A stretch of DNA of 62,508 nt, from NCBI RefSeq assembly GCF_019097845.1, contig NZ_JAHRGM010000021.1, positions 1 through 62,508 on the forward strand, in the 5' to 3' direction. This DNA is from Sphingobium sp. AS12 (GTDB lineage: Bacteria > Pseudomonadota > Alphaproteobacteria > Sphingomonadales > Sphingomonadaceae). Shown piece by piece: positions 51,768-60,006 of the stretch. The notes beneath the pieces were generated by a model. That model did not search any database. It had not been told where the DNA came from and saw nothing but the letters and a program-made list of their open reading frames with translations. The position numbers and the translations under genes are program-made. Position 1 is the stretch's first letter, and every line of letters begins with the position of its first letter.

Positions 51768-52379
51768 ATGAAACGTATTGTGGTCGCCATAACCGGAGCG
51801 ACAGGTGCGATATATGGGCAGCGTCTATTATCAATGCTGAGAGATCATGGAGGCTGGGAAACCCATCTCATCATGTCGCAAGCCGCCTTGCTTAACATCC
51901 GCGAGGAACTTGTTGACGGTCGTCAGCAGATCGAGGCCGCCGCCGATGTGCTTCACAGCATTCGCAATGTTGGCGCAAGCATCGCGAGCGGTTCTTTCCT
52001 GTGCGAGGGTATGGTGATCGCTCCATGTTCGATGAGGACGCTCGCCGCGGTTGCCAACGGGCTATCCGACAATTTGATCACACGCGCAGCTGACGTCATG
52101 CTCAAGGAAAGGCGCAAATTGGTGATGATGACGCGTGAAACACCGCTAAACCTCGCACACCTGCGCAACATGATCGCATGCACTGAAATGGGAGCGGTGA
52201 TTTTTCCTCCGGTTCCTGCATTTTATAGCCGCCCCATCGACCTGTGCGACATCGTCGATCATAGCTGTATGCGGGTGCTCGATCAGTTTGGCGTACATGG
52301 TAACATACAGGATCGCTGGCAGGGCCTTACCGGCGAACGCGCCGAAACTTCGACCCCACTCCAACCCGAAAGGCAGTGA
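51768..52379 (+). CDS. ubiX: UbiX-type flavin prenyltransferase
   Basis: A 203-residue flavin prenyltransferase. VVAITGATGAIYGQRLL (FMN loop), MVIAPCSMRTLAAVANGLSDN and RKLVMMTRETPLNLAHLRNM are the family motifs. It makes prenylated FMN, the cofactor of the UbiD decarboxylase encoded 4 kb downstream, and corresponds to VdcB/ShdB of phenolic acid decarboxylase operons. Its stop overlaps the start codon of the next gene by one base, opening a plus-strand operon that extends to about 59.8 kb. Confidence 0.95.
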   Translation: MKRIVVAITGATGAIYGQRLLSMLRDHGGWETHLIMSQAALLNIREELVDGRQQIEAAADVLHSIRNVGASIASGSFLCEGMVIAPCSMRTLAAVANGLSDNLITRAADVMLKERRKLVMMTRETPLNLAHLRNMIACTEMGAVIFPPVPAFYSRPIDLCDIVDHSCMRVLDQFGVHGNIQDRWQGLTGERAETSTPLQPERQ

Positions 52380-52951
52380 TGATGGATTGGATGATCAGAC
52401 GTAGGGATGTGTTAGGGGCCTGCGCGGCCGGAGCTGCAGCAACAGGCTTGGGAAGCTTTCTTCTTAGAATGCCAAGAGCGCACTATGGCGTCACGTTGGT
52501 TGAGGAAAGCGCCGTCCCCGAAAGCCGCCAGTTCGCCTCCGCGTTGGCTGTTGGCGGATCAGTAGATAAAGTAATCCGTATCGACCGCTCGCTCAACGGG
52601 TTGCTCGAAGAGCTCGAAGCGCCAGTAGGCATGATTGTTGGGCTAACCTCTGACCCCGCCGCGATGATCGCCGGCATGGTGTTGAGCCATCGTGGCGCTT
52701 ATTCGCGTCTTCTTTGGCAACATCATTATACAGACAGTAGGTGGGTTCATCGGACCGTGGGCGAAGCTCGCCTCCTCGAGGCCGCAGCGCACGACTGGCC
52801 AGTGGCGGTCGCGCAAAAGTTGCGTGACGCCGTTGATGGCAGATCTGAGCCATCGGCGAACATCTGCACATCAGCCGAGTGCTCGCTGCCCGACAGCAGC
52901 CCGGGTATGCTGACTTCGTGGGTTTATGAATTGGAAGGACACCGGTCATGA
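52379..52951 (+). CDS. Twin-arginine-signal protein of unknown function
   Basis: A 190-residue protein. The N-terminus has MIRRRDVLGACAAGAAATGLGSFLL, that is a twin-arginine motif followed by a moderately hydrophobic stretch, typical of Tat export or membrane anchoring. I do not recognise the rest (two Cys, several His and Trp in a central LLWQHHYTDSRWVHRTVGEA stretch). It is translationally coupled on both sides, to ubiX and to the flavoprotein gene. A reasonable idea is that it escorts or anchors the flavoprotein, which lacks its own signal peptide, in the periplasm next to the cytochrome (inference). Confidence 0.7.
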   Translation: MMDWMIRRRDVLGACAAGAAATGLGSFLLRMPRAHYGVTLVEESAVPESRQFASALAVGGSVDKVIRIDRSLNGLLEELEAPVGMIVGLTSDPAAMIAGMVLSHRGAYSRLLWQHHYTDSRWVHRTVGEARLLEAAAHDWPVAVAQKLRDAVDGRSEPSANICTSAECSLPDSSPGMLTSWVYELEGHRS

Positions 52952-54507
52952 GCCCTATTCTTCCCCAGGGAATTGCACCTGCCGACTTCGAAAAGGCGCT
53001 TGACGAGCTCGTCGGGGTGGTAGGCAAAGCGTGGGTGTTCATTGATGAACAACCTCTTTCGAGTTATCGCGACGCTTATTCGCCACTAGCCGATGATGCC
53101 ATGCTGCCGTCCGCAGCGGTTGCACCTGACGGGGTCGAACAGATTCAGAAGATCCTGGCGATCGCCAACGCATACAAAATCCCGCTCTGGACGATCGGCA
53201 CCGGTCGAAATCTTGCCTATGGCGGCCCTGCCCCCCGCAAGTCCGGCTACGTCATCCTCGACCTGCGACGCATGAACAGAATTCTCGAAGTCAACGAAAA
53301 ATACGGTTACGCTCTTGTCGAACCGGGTGTATCGTACATGCAGTTATACCGGCACCTGCGCGCAATTGGCAGTAAGTTGTGGGTTGATCCAGCTGCACCG
53401 GCATGGGGCGGCGTGATGGGCAACGCGCTGGAGCATGGGGCAGGCTATACACCTTATGGCGACCATTTCATCATGCAGTGCGGCATGGAAGTGGTGCTCG
53501 CTGACGGCGACGTGATACGGACCGGCCAGGGGGCTCTTGCAGGCTCGAAACATTGGCAGGCGACCAAGCACGCCTCTGGGCCTCAGTTCGACGGCATGTT
53601 CACCCAATCAAACTTCGGCGTAGTTACCAAAATGGGCATCTGGCTGATGCCTGAACCCCCCGGCTACAAACCTTTCATGATAACTTACCAGCGGGAAGAG
53701 GACCTCGAGGCTATCTTCGAGATCACGCGCCCGCTCAAGGTTAATCAGATAATCCCCAACGCCGCTGTCGCAGTTGATCTTTTGTGGGAAGCGTCTGCCA
53801 AGACGACGCGTCGTCATTACTTCGATGGCAAGGGCCCCCTGCCACCTTCAATCCGCACTCGGATCGCCTCGGACCTGCATTTGGGGATGTGGAATTACTA
53901 TGGGGCGCTGTATGGACCACTTCCTGTGATCGCGAACAACTGGAAGATCGTCGAGGACGCGCTGATGAGCATCCCGGGGGCCAAATTGTATCTCAACCGT
54001 GAGAACGACCCGGCCTGGGACTACCGCGTGCGACTGATGCGCGGGGAGCCAAATATGACTGAATTTAGCATCATGAACTGGGTTGGTGGCGGCGGGCATA
54101 TTAACTTCTCACCGATATCCGCGCCAAGTGGCTCGGAAGCTCTTGCGCAATATAATCTCATCAAGCGGCGCTGCCATGACCATGGGTTCGATTATATCGG
54201 CGAGTTTCTCGTCGGTTGGCGCGACATGCATCACATCCTGATGATCATGTACGACCGGGCTGATGAGGCTATGCGCAAAGGTGCCTACGATCTGTTTGGT
54301 TTGCTGGTCAATGAGGCGGCGGAAGGCGGCTTTGGAGAGTACCGCACCCACCTCGCTTTCATGGATCAGATCGCCAAGACCTATAAGCATAATGACGGCG
54401 CGCTGTGGGACGTTCACCATCGCATCAAGGATGTAATGGACCCAAATGGCATCCTCTCACCGGGCAAGCAGGGCATCTGGCCCAAAGCGATGCGCGCGCT
54501 GTCATGA
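52948..54507 (+). CDS. VAO-family flavoprotein (4-alkylphenol/eugenol oxidase or hydroxylase)
   Basis: A 519-residue flavoprotein of the vanillyl-alcohol oxidase/4-cresol dehydrogenase family. The PP-loop is IGTGRNLAYGGPAPRKSGYVILDL and the cap domain includes FLVGWRDMHHILMIMYDR. By position, His384 (GGGGHINFSPIS) is the residue expected to bind FAD covalently, where 4-cresol dehydrogenase has Tyr384. Tyr91, Tyr465 and Arg466 (GEYRTHLAF) fit the phenolate-binding triad. The 82-residue spacing from His to Arg is as in eugenol oxidase. It oxidises the side chain of a 4-hydroxyaryl compound to alcohol or aldehyde. With a cytochrome c gene in the operon, it may pass electrons to it and not O2. 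Confidence 0.92.
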   Translation: MSPILPQGIAPADFEKALDELVGVVGKAWVFIDEQPLSSYRDAYSPLADDAMLPSAAVAPDGVEQIQKILAIANAYKIPLWTIGTGRNLAYGGPAPRKSGYVILDLRRMNRILEVNEKYGYALVEPGVSYMQLYRHLRAIGSKLWVDPAAPAWGGVMGNALEHGAGYTPYGDHFIMQCGMEVVLADGDVIRTGQGALAGSKHWQATKHASGPQFDGMFTQSNFGVVTKMGIWLMPEPPGYKPFMITYQREEDLEAIFEITRPLKVNQIIPNAAVAVDLLWEASAKTTRRHYFDGKGPLPPSIRTRIASDLHLGMWNYYGALYGPLPVIANNWKIVEDALMSIPGAKLYLNRENDPAWDYRVRLMRGEPNMTEFSIMNWVGGGGHINFSPISAPSGSEALAQYNLIKRRCHDHGFDYIGEFLVGWRDMHHILMIMYDRADEAMRKGAYDLFGLLVNEAAEGGFGEYRTHLAFMDQIAKTYKHNDGALWDVHHRIKDVMDPNGILSPGKQGIWPKAMRALS

Positions 54508-54550
54508 TCGAAGCCGCGGGTTCCGCGCCCAAATCAAGGATCGAAGAGCA

Positions 54551-55996
54551 ATGAAGAATTTGGACCACTGGATCGGCGGAGCCCCGGTAGCGCCGGGTGG
54601 CAACGCCTACTTCAACGATCTCAACCCGATCGACGACAGTGTATATGCAAGAGTAGCGGCTGGCACTGTCGACGATGTCGATCGCGCGGTACAGGCAGGA
54701 ACTGTTGCATTTCGCCTCCACCGTGATCTGCCGGCCGCAGTTCGCGAAGGCTGGATGGTCAAGGCAGCAGAGATACTGGAAAGGGATATCGCCAAGTTCC
54801 AGGACGTATTGATCGACGAGGTCGGCTCGCCTGTCGCCAAGGCAGGGTTTGAGACCCGATTTGGTATCGGTTTTTTGCGCGCAGCCGCAGGCGTTCCTCG
54901 CCGCGTCCGAGGCGAAACAATCCCGTCCGACACCCCAGGTCGTTTCAGCATGAGCTTGCGCCTGCCCGTGGGCGTCGTGGCAGGCATAACCCCGTTCAAC
55001 GTGCCTCTCATCAAGGGTATAAAGCAGTCGGCCATGGCGCTGGCGACCGGCAACGCTTTTGTACTGCTTCCTTCGGAAGCTGCGCCGCGCCTTGCCGATC
55101 TACTCGCCGGGCTGTGGCGTGAGGCGGGCGTACCCGATGGCTTGTTCAACATCGTCTACGGAAATGGCGCGGAGATCGGAGATGCTCTTACCGGCCACGC
55201 CAATGTTGCCGCGATAACATTCACCGGTTCGTCCCGCGTGGGCAAGCACATTGCCGAAATCGCAGCGAGGAACCTTAAGAAATATACGCTTGAACTGGGT
55301 GGCAAGAGCCCCCTGATCGTCTGTGCCGACGCCGATCTGGACAAAGCTGTTAGCGCAGCGCTGTTCAGTATTTTTATGTATCAAGGTCAGGTATGTATGG
55401 GCGCTTCTCGTATTTACGTTGAACGCCCCGTATTCGAAGCTTTTGCCAAAGCCTTCGCCGCCGCAGCCACTGGCGCCAGAACGGGCGACCTTCGCGATCC
55501 AACCACCATGTTAGGGCCGATCATTTCCAGCCGCCAGCGTGATCGTGTGCGCAGCCATGTCGATGATGCCCGCGCCAAGGGCGCTGAAGTGCTCGCCGGC
55601 GGTGAATGGAATGGCAACTGCTGCGCTGCCACGGTGCTCAGCGGCGTTACTGCTGATATGACCGTGTTTGCAGAAGAAACCTTTGGGCCTGTAACGTCGC
55701 TCTATCCGTTCGATACGCTCGAAGAAGCGATCAAACTGGCCAACGAGACCGACTATGGCCTCTCTGCCGCGATATTCACGCGCGACCTCGACAAAGCCTT
55801 GCGCTTTGCCAGGGAAGCCGAGAGCGGAATGGTGCACATCAACGCCCCAACCCTGTACGATGAACCGCATGTTCCATTCGGGGGAACCAAAGCTTCCGGG
55901 TTCGGACGGGAAGGAACCGAAGCAGATCTTGAGATCATGACCGAATGGAAATGGGTAACAATCCAATCTGCAACGGCTATTGCCAGCAGCCACTGA
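54551..55996 (+). CDS. Aromatic aldehyde dehydrogenase (vanillin/benzaldehyde type)
   Basis: A 481-residue aldehyde dehydrogenase. GITPFNVPLIKGIKQSAMAL (cofactor), KYTLELGGKSPLIV (glutamate) and MYQGQVCMGASRIYVERP (cysteine) are intact. The lack of the usual W in the PFN segment and overall pattern resemble vanillin/salicylaldehyde dehydrogenases. In this operon it would oxidise the 4-hydroxybenzaldehyde or vanillin produced by the flavoprotein to the acid that UbiD then decarboxylates. The start at 54551 follows GATCGAAGAG. Confidence 0.9.
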   Translation: MKNLDHWIGGAPVAPGGNAYFNDLNPIDDSVYARVAAGTVDDVDRAVQAGTVAFRLHRDLPAAVREGWMVKAAEILERDIAKFQDVLIDEVGSPVAKAGFETRFGIGFLRAAAGVPRRVRGETIPSDTPGRFSMSLRLPVGVVAGITPFNVPLIKGIKQSAMALATGNAFVLLPSEAAPRLADLLAGLWREAGVPDGLFNIVYGNGAEIGDALTGHANVAAITFTGSSRVGKHIAEIAARNLKKYTLELGGKSPLIVCADADLDKAVSAALFSIFMYQGQVCMGASRIYVERPVFEAFAKAFAAAATGARTGDLRDPTTMLGPIISSRQRDRVRSHVDDARAKGAEVLAGGEWNGNCCAATVLSGVTADMTVFAEETFGPVTSLYPFDTLEEAIKLANETDYGLSAAIFTRDLDKALRFAREAESGMVHINAPTLYDEPHVPFGGTKASGFGREGTEADLEIMTEWKWVTIQSATAIASSH

Positions 55997-56018
55997 ACGG
56001 CAGCGGAAGGAACGGGAC

Positions 56019-57473
56019 ATGAACGATTTGGCCGATAGGGCGCGCGGCATTTCCTCTTTGCGCGATTTTCTGGAACTGCTTAAAGATGCAGGCCAAGCGA
56101 TCACCTGGAGTGATCGGGTGATGCCGGAACCAGACCTGCGAAACATCGCTGTTGCAGCTTCGCGCGATGCCAGCGGCGCGCCTGCCATCATATTCGACAA
56201 CATTGCGGGCTATCCTGGCAAGCGGACCGTGGTCGGCGTACACGGTTCGTGGGACAATATCGCGCTACTTTTAGGGCGTCCGAAAGGCACGACGATACGC
56301 GAACTCTTTTTTGAGATAGCCGGTCGGTGGGGCGACGCCGAGGCGCAGATCAGCTTTGTTCCGGAGGAGCAAGCTCCGGTCCACGAGTGTCGGGTAGAAA
56401 GCGGAATTAATCTCTATGATATTCTGCCAGTATACCGTATCAATGAATATGATGGCGGCTTTTACCTCGGAAAGGCATCAGTCGCATCGCGCGATCCGGA
56501 AGATCCCGACAATTTTGGCAAACAGAATGTCGGCATCTACCGGCTGCAGCTGCAAGGCCCGGATTGCTTCAGCCTAATGACCATTCCGTCGCACGACATG
56601 GGTCGGCAGATCATGGCCGCTGAACGTACCGGTCTGCCGCTCAAAATTGCGGTAATGCTCGGTAATCACCCGGGGCTTGCCGTCTTCGCAGCCACTCCCA
56701 TAGGTTATGAGGAATCCGAATACTCCTACGCATCCGCGATGATGGGTGCGCCGATCAGACTGACCAAGTCGGGAAACGGTGTCGATATTCTCGCGGACAG
56801 CGAAATCGTTATAGAAGCTGAAATGCAATTGGGCGAACGAGTCTTGGAAGGACCATTCGGCGAATTCCCTGGCTCCTATAGCGGCGTCCGGAAGGCGCCA
56901 CTCTTCAAAGTCACCGCTGTCTCACATCGTCGAGACCCGATCTTCGAAAATATCTACATCGGTCGTGGATGGACCGAACATGATACGCTCATCGGGCTGC
57001 ACACGTCGGCGCCGATTTACGCACAGTTGCGCAAGGACTTTCCAGAAGTAACCGCAGTCAATGCGCTCTACCAACATGGGTTGACAGGAATTATTTCTGT
57101 CAAGAACCGGATGGCTGGTTTTGCCAAGACCGTTGCCCTACGCGCGCTGAGCACCCCTCACGGTGTGATGTACCTCAAGAATCTGATCATGGTCGATGCC
57201 GATGTAGATCCCTTTGACCTAAATCAGGTCATGTGGGCGCTTTCAACCCGCACCCGCGCCGACGATATCATCGTGCTGCCGAACATGCCGGCCGTGCCGA
57301 TCGATCCGTCGGCGGTCGTTCCGGGCAAGGGCCATCGCCTGATCATCGACGCGACAAGCTATCTGCGTCCCGACCCCATTGGCGAAGCGCATCTTGTCAA
57401 CCCGCCAACCGGCCTGGAAATCGATGCCCTGAGCAAAGCCATCCGGGTACTTCAGCAAGGAGTTGCACAATGA
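56019..57473 (+). CDS. ubiD: UbiD-type phenolic acid decarboxylase, large subunit
   Basis: A 484-residue prenyl-FMN-dependent decarboxylase. Motifs present are SLRDFLELLKDAGQ at the N-terminus, NVGIYRLQLQGPD, MTIPSHDMGRQI and the catalytic LGERVLEGPFGEFPGSYSG with both glutamates. It corresponds to VdcC/ShdC, the catalytic subunit of reversible vanillate/4-hydroxybenzoate decarboxylase; the VdcD-type subunit encoded next supports this. The product would be phenol or guaiacol. No phenol hydroxylase is seen in the window, so the product may be handled elsewhere. Confidence 0.92.
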   Translation: MNDLADRARGISSLRDFLELLKDAGQAITWSDRVMPEPDLRNIAVAASRDASGAPAIIFDNIAGYPGKRTVVGVHGSWDNIALLLGRPKGTTIRELFFEIAGRWGDAEAQISFVPEEQAPVHECRVESGINLYDILPVYRINEYDGGFYLGKASVASRDPEDPDNFGKQNVGIYRLQLQGPDCFSLMTIPSHDMGRQIMAAERTGLPLKIAVMLGNHPGLAVFAATPIGYEESEYSYASAMMGAPIRLTKSGNGVDILADSEIVIEAEMQLGERVLEGPFGEFPGSYSGVRKAPLFKVTAVSHRRDPIFENIYIGRGWTEHDTLIGLHTSAPIYAQLRKDFPEVTAVNALYQHGLTGIISVKNRMAGFAKTVALRALSTPHGVMYLKNLIMVDADVDPFDLNQVMWALSTRTRADDIIVLPNMPAVPIDPSAVVPGKGHRLIIDATSYLRPDPIGEAHLVNPPTGLEIDALSKAIRVLQQGVAQ

Positions 57474-57703
57474 GCGATATGCTGTGTCCACGCTGTTCGA
57501 GAGCTAACGCGATAGTAGACTATCAAGGGTGGCAGGACGACACCGTCGTTTGGACGATCTTTCGCTGTATTACATGCTGTTTCTCATGGCGCGACAGCGA
57601 GCCCGCTAGCACCATTGGGGTTGGTGCGCGTTCGGCGGACTTCGCTGTCGATGCGGCAAATCTAGATCGCTATCCCAAGATTCTTCAGCAAGTTGGCAAG
57701 TGA
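57470..57703 (+). CDS. Phenolic acid decarboxylase small subunit D (VdcD/ShdD type)
   Basis: A 77-residue protein overlapping the UbiD stop by four bases. Two CxxC pairs (CPRC at residues 6-9 and CITC about 27 residues later) flanking a W-rich core, with FSWRDSEP, match the small D subunit of vanillate/4-hydroxybenzoate decarboxylases. A longer frame upstream in the same phase is unrelated to the family. The presence of subunit D separates this system from ubiquinone-biosynthetic UbiD. Confidence 0.9.
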   Translation: MSDMLCPRCSRANAIVDYQGWQDDTVVWTIFRCITCCFSWRDSEPASTIGVGARSADFAVDAANLDRYPKILQQVGK

Positions 57704-57713
57704 GGAAGACACG

Positions 57714-59180
57714 ATGACAGATCAAGCCCGCCAGAAGGCTGCGCTTGCAGCGCTCGAAGCCGTCTTGGGTACCGCAGCGGTAGAACGATCTGCAAAAATA
57801 CTGTCTCGTTACGCTACAGCGCTTGCGACTCCAATCGGTGTCGTGATGCCTAGCGATGTGGGACAGCTGACGGCGGCACTTGCCACAGCAAAAAAGGCCG
57901 GTGCTGTGCTGCAGCCCGTCTGTAATGGTGCGCACGGACTTGAAAAAGTTGGCCTGGATCAGGTCATAGTGCTTGATTTGCAGCGCATGAACCGAGTCCT
58001 CGAGGTGAATGAGTCACTGGCGTATTGCCTGGTCGAACCCGGCGTCACCTTTCGCGAGCTTGACGCCTATATCAAAGGCAAGGGAATTAAGCTGTGGATC
58101 GATTTTACCGGCAATCCCGACGCGAGCGTGGCTGCCAGCTTCGTTAGCCGTAGCGCAGGGTACACGCCCTATTCTGATCATTTCCTGATGCAGTGCGGAC
58201 TCGAGGTCATGCTTGCCGATGGCAAGATGGTTCGCACCGGCATGGGTGCCATGCCCAAGAGCACCTGCTGGCAGCTGTTCAAGTTCGGCTACGGCCCTTG
58301 GATTGACGGGCTGTTCACGCAATCTGATTTTGCCGTGCCGACCAAGGTTGGGACCTGGTTGATGCCAGTACCGCCAGCTTCCAAGACATTCATGGTCACT
58401 GTCTCCGACGAGGAAGGGCTTGCGCCGATGTTTGACGTGCTCGGACCGCTCAAGCTCAACATGGTCGTCGCCAATGGCGTAGCCGTAGGTAATGCCTTGC
58501 ATGAAGCCGCTTTGCTCGGCAGAAAGCGTCGCGACTTTGCCGGTCAAGGTCCCATGGCGGCAAGCGCCGTCAAGGCGGCCGGCCAGTTGATGGGGCTAGG
58601 ATACTGGAACCTCTATGGCGCGCTTTACGGTTTGCCGGACAACGTTTCGCTTCTGTGGGATAGCGTAAAGAGTGCCTTTGGTTCAGTTCCTGGAGCGAAA
58701 GTCATTGCAAACGGAGAGGGTGTCGATCCCAGGCTTTGGTCATGGAGGATGGGCACGATGACCGGTGCTGTGGCAAGCCCACCGACGCAGGTCGCGGGAT
58801 GGAGCGGCGGCCAAGCGCTCACAGTGAATCCGGTGAGCCCGGTCGATGGGGAAGAAGTGATGCGGCTCTACGCGCTTTCACGTGACGCCTGCGCGCAACA
58901 CGGTTTCGACCTCCTCAGCGAAACTGTTGCCATCTGGCGGTCCGCCAATCACCGCCAGTTTCTACCTTCCGCTGGCGGGGACAAAAATAGTGTTGAGCGC
59001 AGTCGCCAATGTGCCGAAGCTTTAATTGCGATGCAGGCGACCGCCGGGTTTGGTCAAGTGTTCACCGAACCGGGTCTGCGTGCAACCGTCGACAAGACGT
59101 TCGCTGAGGGTGGACTATCGATACTGCACGATAAGGTTAAGAAGGCTCTCGACCCCACGGGGCTATTTGCATCCGCCTGA
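57714..59180 (+). CDS. VAO-family flavoprotein homologue lacking catalytic residues
   Basis: A 488-residue paralogue of the flavoprotein at 52.9 kb, sharing VLDLQRMNRVLEVNE, YCLVEPGVTF, AGYTPYSDHFLMQCGLEVMLADG and LFTQSDFAVPTKVGTWLMP. The key positions are changed: the PP-loop tyrosine (Tyr91 in the partner) is missing (CNGAHGLEKVG); the FAD-linking His384 aligns with Ala368 (WSGGQALTVNPVS); and the EYR of the phenolate site aligns with QVF (448-450). It is about 30 residues shorter. The reading frame is fully open, so it is probably kept as a non-catalytic partner, regulator or substrate-delivery subunit. Non-covalent FAD binding is possible. Confidence 0.88.
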   Translation: MTDQARQKAALAALEAVLGTAAVERSAKILSRYATALATPIGVVMPSDVGQLTAALATAKKAGAVLQPVCNGAHGLEKVGLDQVIVLDLQRMNRVLEVNESLAYCLVEPGVTFRELDAYIKGKGIKLWIDFTGNPDASVAASFVSRSAGYTPYSDHFLMQCGLEVMLADGKMVRTGMGAMPKSTCWQLFKFGYGPWIDGLFTQSDFAVPTKVGTWLMPVPPASKTFMVTVSDEEGLAPMFDVLGPLKLNMVVANGVAVGNALHEAALLGRKRRDFAGQGPMAASAVKAAGQLMGLGYWNLYGALYGLPDNVSLLWDSVKSAFGSVPGAKVIANGEGVDPRLWSWRMGTMTGAVASPPTQVAGWSGGQALTVNPVSPVDGEEVMRLYALSRDACAQHGFDLLSETVAIWRSANHRQFLPSAGGDKNSVERSRQCAEALIAMQATAGFGQVFTEPGLRATVDKTFAEGGLSILHDKVKKALDPTGLFASA

Positions 59181-59212
59181 TTTGGAGGGCGATCAATCGA
59201 GTTGGAGGCATA

Positions 59213-59578
59213 ATGAAAATAGTCTTTGCCATGTCGCTTCTAGTTACGCTGAGCGGCTGCATCGCCGAAGCGAAAGATCAGAAGGCTGACGGCGCGGAAA
59301 ACTATGCGTTGATGTGCGCCGGATGCCACGATCCTGGCCCAGGACACCCGGCAACCATGTTACTTCAGCAAGCAGGGCGACCAGTGCCAGCACTGATCGG
59401 TCGGAAAGATCTTGAGCTTGAATATTTGCGCGCGGTTGTGCGGCAGGGATTAATCGAGATGCCGCCATTTCGTCCAACGGAATTAAGCGAAGCGGAAATT
59501 GATGAAATTTATGCTCACATCATGCGCGGAAAGCCCTCAAAACCAGCCACTGCGATTCAGACAACGAAAGAGCCGTAA
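59213..59578 (+). CDS. Cytochrome c lipoprotein (PchC-like electron acceptor)
   Basis: A 121-residue monohaem cytochrome c. The N-terminal signal ends in a lipobox LSGC (Cys16), so the protein is probably a membrane-anchored lipoprotein. The haem motif is CAGCH (35-39) and the likely axial methionine is Met83 in IEMPPFRPTE. PchC-type cytochromes are the electron acceptor of 4-cresol dehydrogenase. The gene sits 30 bases after the pseudo-flavoprotein, with a GGAGG-like site, and would receive electrons from the flavoprotein complex in the periplasm. Confidence 0.9.
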   Translation: MKIVFAMSLLVTLSGCIAEAKDQKADGAENYALMCAGCHDPGPGHPATMLLQQAGRPVPALIGRKDLELEYLRAVVRQGLIEMPPFRPTELSEAEIDEIYAHIMRGKPSKPATAIQTTKEP

Positions 59579-59592
59579 GAGAGAGAGATTCT

Positions 59593-59841
59593 ATGCAGGA
59601 CCATAGTTTTCCCAAAGTCGGTAGCTCTAACGGGTGCAGAGCTGTCGATCCTCATCTGGTGCGGCAGATGCAAGCGATGGTAACCCATCTCACCGATGAG
59701 GCGCTCAACGCGCAGTTCGGCATAAGTTACAATACGTGGCGTAAGCTGATAGCTGGAAAGCCGGTGCGTGCATCGCTCCTCGCTCGGTTGGAGGCGCGCC
59801 TAGCGTCGCTCGGAGCAAAAATTGTGCGAGAGAGCACGTGA
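59593..59841 (+). CDS. Small helix-turn-helix-like protein
   Basis: An 82-residue protein with a predicted helical core LTDEALNAQFGISYNTWRKLIAG followed by VRASLLARLEARL. The FGISYNTW-KL pattern resembles a recognition helix of small Cro/XRE-like DNA-binding proteins. It begins 14 bases after the cytochrome gene with GAGAGAGA as ribosome-binding site, so it is the last gene of the operon. The function is unknown; it might be a feedback regulator. The next 165 bases to the convergent IclR gene hold nothing I recognise. Confidence 0.6.
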   Translation: MQDHSFPKVGSSNGCRAVDPHLVRQMQAMVTHLTDEALNAQFGISYNTWRKLIAGKPVRASLLARLEARLASLGAKIVREST

Positions 59842-60006
59842 TATGGAACATAAAAGTTAAGTCTCGGGATTTATCGGATTTATCGAACCAAGCATTACAG
59901 TTAGCACTAGTAGGTGAACTGCGCATTGCCTCACCTGATTTGCTTCTCATGACCATGCCGTTGCCTCATCTCAACAGGAATCCCAGATTACCCTTCTGCG
60001 ACCGGG

